Positions 54,234 through 56,622 of a stretch of 56,622 bases of DNA are shown here, one piece after another. The stretch is taken from contig CP070813.1 in assembly GCA_020344055.1 (NCBI GenBank), forward strand, positions 540,326 through 596,947, read 5' to 3'. The notes under the pieces were generated by a model. The model did not search any database. It had not been told where the DNA came from and saw only the letters and a program-made list of their open reading frames with translations. Each line of letters starts with the position of its first letter. Positions within the stretch are counted from its first letter, which is position 1. The translations under genes and the position numbers were made by a program. The DNA is from Candidatus Zixiibacteriota bacterium (GTDB lineage Bacteria; Zixibacteria; MSB-5A5; UBA10806).

Positions 54234-55724
54234 TTGAAAACGCTGATATTGATAACGCTACTTTGCGGGAGCCCAATATGGGCGGGTGATCTAACCGTGC
54301 CGCCCGGCTATGAGATCGTGAAGGTCGAAGGCAACCGGGTGGAGATTAAAGACTTAACGACCGGCTATATTACGCCATACTGGACCAATTTCGAGAGAGA
54401 TTCATTAGACATTCCTGTTATCGACGACACCGAGGATGAAACACCGCGGGCATGGTATTACCTGGAGACATTGGCGACTCTTCCCTGGTTTGTGTATGTG
54501 GTTACCGGCGACCTGAATAATTCCGGTTTTGCGGAAATCTACGGTAGATATCAGGGTGAAGCATATCTGGATACCCTGGTTACTCCCTGGCAGTTTGACC
54601 ATATAAGCCTGGACAATCTCGGCGCGCCTGAATACCTTGGAGATACCGATCTCGACGGCAAGGGCGAATTATTGACATTAAGAGACGACGGTTTTTATCT
54701 TTACGAATCACCTGCATACAACAGCTATCCCGAAAGCCTCATATGGTATTATGCCGATAATATATACCAGGAAAGAGACGCTAAATTGGGCGATACCGAC
54801 GGAGACGGCTTTGGCGAAGTATTGTTCTACTTTGGCCAGCGGGCCTTAGGCTACCAGATATTCGAGCTTGACAGCACGGGCAATTATACTTGGAGGACGG
54901 CGATTCCTTTTTTCGACCATGTATATGATTACACCGGAGAAGCGAGCTTCGGCGATGTCGACGGTGACGGATTAACGGAAATCTTCGCCGGAGGGATTCA
55001 CGGTGAGGTTATCGTTTATGAGAATACGGCAGACGATTCATTTGAATTTGTCTGGATGGATTCGGTAGGGACGCCCGACGCCTATTCCACCGAGTTCCTG
55101 GGGGATACCGACGGCGACGGATATAACGAATTTATGGTGGCCGCCAATTATATTTTTGGATCCGGCATATTGTTTAGTATATACGAAGCGGAATCTAACA
55201 ATAATTATAGGATGGTTTATAATAACAATATACATGGTTATTGGGCGTCCAGGGGAGATATATGGGTGGGCGATTTTACGGGCGATGGATATAATGAGAT
55301 CGCGCTCGGAACCGGTACCAGCATAATGATATTGCGCGCTATTGAGGACAACGACTGGAAGGAGCTTATAAGATATAGAAATGAAGTCACTTTCGATATT
55401 TACAATTACAAGATCAGCAGTAGCTATCCGAATTTCCTGTTAAATGTAATTTGGTCTACCGACTGGATAATGAAATTGCTTGCTGTTGGGGATTCGTTTT
55501 TACCAGGGGACGTTAGTAATAACGGAGGTCTAAATGGAATAGACGTAGTCTACCTGGTTTCAAATTTGAAAACCGGCATGCCGCCGATTCAAAGCCCCGA
55601 AATTAGGGCGGATGCCAACGGTGATTGCGAGGTTAATCTCGTCGATGTAACTTATCTTGTTAATTATTTCAAGGGCAGGTTACCGGCTCCTGAGCCGGGC
55701 TGGTGTCCTTATCTTGATGAATAA
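54234..55724 (+). CDS. Secreted FG-GAP/VCBS-like beta-propeller protein with dockerin-like C-terminus
   Basis: A 496-residue exported protein with signal peptide 'MKTLILITLLCGSPIWAG'. The middle (about 90-400) holds repeated Asp-rich calcium-loop motifs of FG-GAP/VCBS type: 'GDLNNSGFAEIYGRY', 'GDTDLDGKGELLTLRDDG', 'GDTDGDGFGEVLFYF', 'GDVDGDGLTEIFAGGIHG', 'GDTDGDGYNEFMVAAN' and 'GDFTGDGYNEIALG'. The C-terminus has two dockerin-like repeats, 'GDVSNNGGLNGIDVVYLVSN' and 'ADANGDCEVNLVDVTYLVNY', then 'FKG' and a Cys-Pro ending 'PGWCPYLDE'. The start is TTG with a strong AGGAGG. It is probably surface-exposed. No cohesin partner is in the window. Confidence 0.8.
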   Translation: MKTLILITLLCGSPIWAGDLTVPPGYEIVKVEGNRVEIKDLTTGYITPYWTNFERDSLDIPVIDDTEDETPRAWYYLETLATLPWFVYVVTGDLNNSGFAEIYGRYQGEAYLDTLVTPWQFDHISLDNLGAPEYLGDTDLDGKGELLTLRDDGFYLYESPAYNSYPESLIWYYADNIYQERDAKLGDTDGDGFGEVLFYFGQRALGYQIFELDSTGNYTWRTAIPFFDHVYDYTGEASFGDVDGDGLTEIFAGGIHGEVIVYENTADDSFEFVWMDSVGTPDAYSTEFLGDTDGDGYNEFMVAANYIFGSGILFSIYEAESNNNYRMVYNNNIHGYWASRGDIWVGDFTGDGYNEIALGTGTSIMILRAIEDNDWKELIRYRNEVTFDIYNYKISSSYPNFLLNVIWSTDWIMKLLAVGDSFLPGDVSNNGGLNGIDVVYLVSNLKTGMPPIQSPEIRADANGDCEVNLVDVTYLVNYFKGRLPAPEPGWCPYLDE

Positions 55725-55734
55725 GGAGGGAGAA

Positions 55735-56622
55735 ATGTTTAGAACGATTACTTACTGTGCCACGATTTTATTAATTTTAATCGTAACAGTTCAAGCGGAT
55801 TGGACGGTCCCAGAGCAGATAAATAAACACGAATATGAATACGGTCTTTCGGCTTGCAGAGATACTGATACCCCTTGGGGAATAGCAGTTGATTATTCGG
55901 GCAACGTTCATTTTGTAATAGAAACGCAGGGCGAAAGCAATCCTCCCAGTTGGGTTTTAGATATTCATTACAGGGTGAAATTTGTGTCGGGAGTATGGAG
56001 CAATGAATTACCAATTACTACTAATGAACCGACACTATACGACCCGAATTATCAAAATCACACTCATAGTTTTGGGCATCCGTCGATCATATTCGATAGT
56101 CTCGGGCGAGGTTTAATCGGATATCTGATGGATCAGGGTGTCGTTTCACCGCTAGAAATGCGAGCCGTTGATTTTAATTTTACAAATTACCCCGAGCCAT
56201 TCGGCGATTTTCATTTTATGTCTGAGGAAGGTTCTCCCTATATTAAATCGTGGTTTGGCGGGGCTAGAAAAGTACCGGTTATGTCAATGGATAGCAACGG
56301 GAAAATATATTGCTTTTGGCCGTATTATATTGATTTGGGCGGCGGTAGCGGTACTTACAACATATATTTCCGGACCTATGACAACGGCTCTTGGTCCTCC
56401 GAAGGCGAGTTGCCCCCGCTAAGTGAAGAGGATTATATAGTTTCCGCAATCAATACTCTGGCCGATCCAAACGGCGACATTCATTTGGCAATTGACATGC
56501 AATACGACCCCCAAAATGAGAGCCGCGAGATCTACCACTGTTGGTATGATGTCTTATACGACGAATGGTCGGAATTAGAAATAGTATCAGAGGTATCGGA
56601 ACCTGATGGCAATAATTCGATA
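55735..56622 (+). CDS. Secreted protein, 3'-truncated by the window end
   Basis: A frame of 296 codons opens with ATG at 55735 behind AAGGAGGGAG (55723-55732) and stays open to the last base. It starts with a signal peptide ('MFRTITYCATILLILIVTVQ', cut near Ala-Asp). The mature part shows recurring units such as 'DYSGNVHFVIETQGES', 'DSLGRGLIGYLMDQG', 'DSNGKIYCFWPYYID' and 'DPNGDIHLAIDMQYD', each beginning with Asp/Ser-Asn-Gly and a beta-strand. This suggests a beta-propeller of BNR/sialidase-like architecture. Given the preceding gene, a C-terminal dockerin or T9SS tag may lie beyond the window. It is 10 bases downstream of the FG-GAP gene and probably co-transcribed. Confidence 0.7.
   Translation, partial: MFRTITYCATILLILIVTVQADWTVPEQINKHEYEYGLSACRDTDTPWGIAVDYSGNVHFVIETQGESNPPSWVLDIHYRVKFVSGVWSNELPITTNEPTLYDPNYQNHTHSFGHPSIIFDSLGRGLIGYLMDQGVVSPLEMRAVDFNFTNYPEPFGDFHFMSEEGSPYIKSWFGGARKVPVMSMDSNGKIYCFWPYYIDLGGGSGTYNIYFRTYDNGSWSSEGELPPLSEEDYIVSAINTLADPNGDIHLAIDMQYDPQNESREIYHCWYDVLYDEWSELEIVSEVSEPDGNNSI

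Overview
The window looks like a chromosomal segment from an uncultured member of the Fibrobacteres-Chlorobi-Bacteroidetes (FCB) superphylum, most like candidate phylum Zixibacteria. This assignment is inference from gene content, not a database match. It rests on three secreted proteins ending in the 'QNYPNPFN' C-terminal domain of the type IX secretion (T9SS) kind, two secreted proteins ending in dockerin-like doublets, an LptF/LptG pair, and bacterial housekeeping genes. Shine-Dalgarno sites are used in front of many genes, and TTG or GTG starts are frequent.

Layout. Positions 1-266 hold palindromic repeats. 267-2726 (minus) encodes the LPS-export permeases LptG and LptF. 2811-5462 (plus) encodes a YhaM-like OB/HD nuclease, a flavin-reductase-like protein and tRNA-guanine transglycosylase. 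5504-8938 (minus) holds two secreted T9SS-tagged proteins. 9331-10458 is a conserved unknown cytosolic protein. 10.5-42 kb is a large surface-polysaccharide region: methyltransferases, multi-spanning GT-C-like membrane proteins, FemAB-like/GNAT acyltransferases, a dockerin-bearing beta-helix protein, an SGNH-like esterase, a flippase, an O-antigen ligase/polymerase-like protein, a NodB-type deacetylase, a large secreted glycosidase-like protein, a VanZ fusion, an ATP-grasp ligase, one GT2 and three GT4 glycosyltransferases, and hexapeptide acyltransferases.

42.4-50.6 kb is the most distinctive part. A predicted lipoprotein with DNRLRE and SdrD-B-like domains sits behind a strong sigma-54-type -24/-12 element. 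It is followed by an exosortase (Cys/Arg/His triad present), a separate EpsI-family protein, an AMP-forming acyl ligase, an asparagine-synthase-like amidotransferase, an acyl carrier protein and an NAD-synthase-like ATP pyrophosphatase. Ligase, carrier protein and amidotransferase are known partners of exosortase A loci. The NAD-synthase homologue placed directly behind the carrier protein is the unusual element. No PEP-CTERM target is visible in the window. A plausible reading is that these genes build and attach an amidated acyl or aminoacyl group to the exopolysaccharide assembled by the neighbouring glycosyltransferases.

50.8-54.1 kb is housekeeping: tRNA-Leu(UAG), then trigger factor, ClpP and ClpX in one operon. 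54.2 kb to the end encodes an FG-GAP-like dockerin protein and the start of another secreted protein that runs off the window.

Besides the genes, three regulatory structures stand out: the sigma-54 element, a pseudoknot-capable leader directly before the polysaccharide deacetylase, and a 25-codon upstream ORF with an attenuator-like hairpin before a T9SS-tagged protein.
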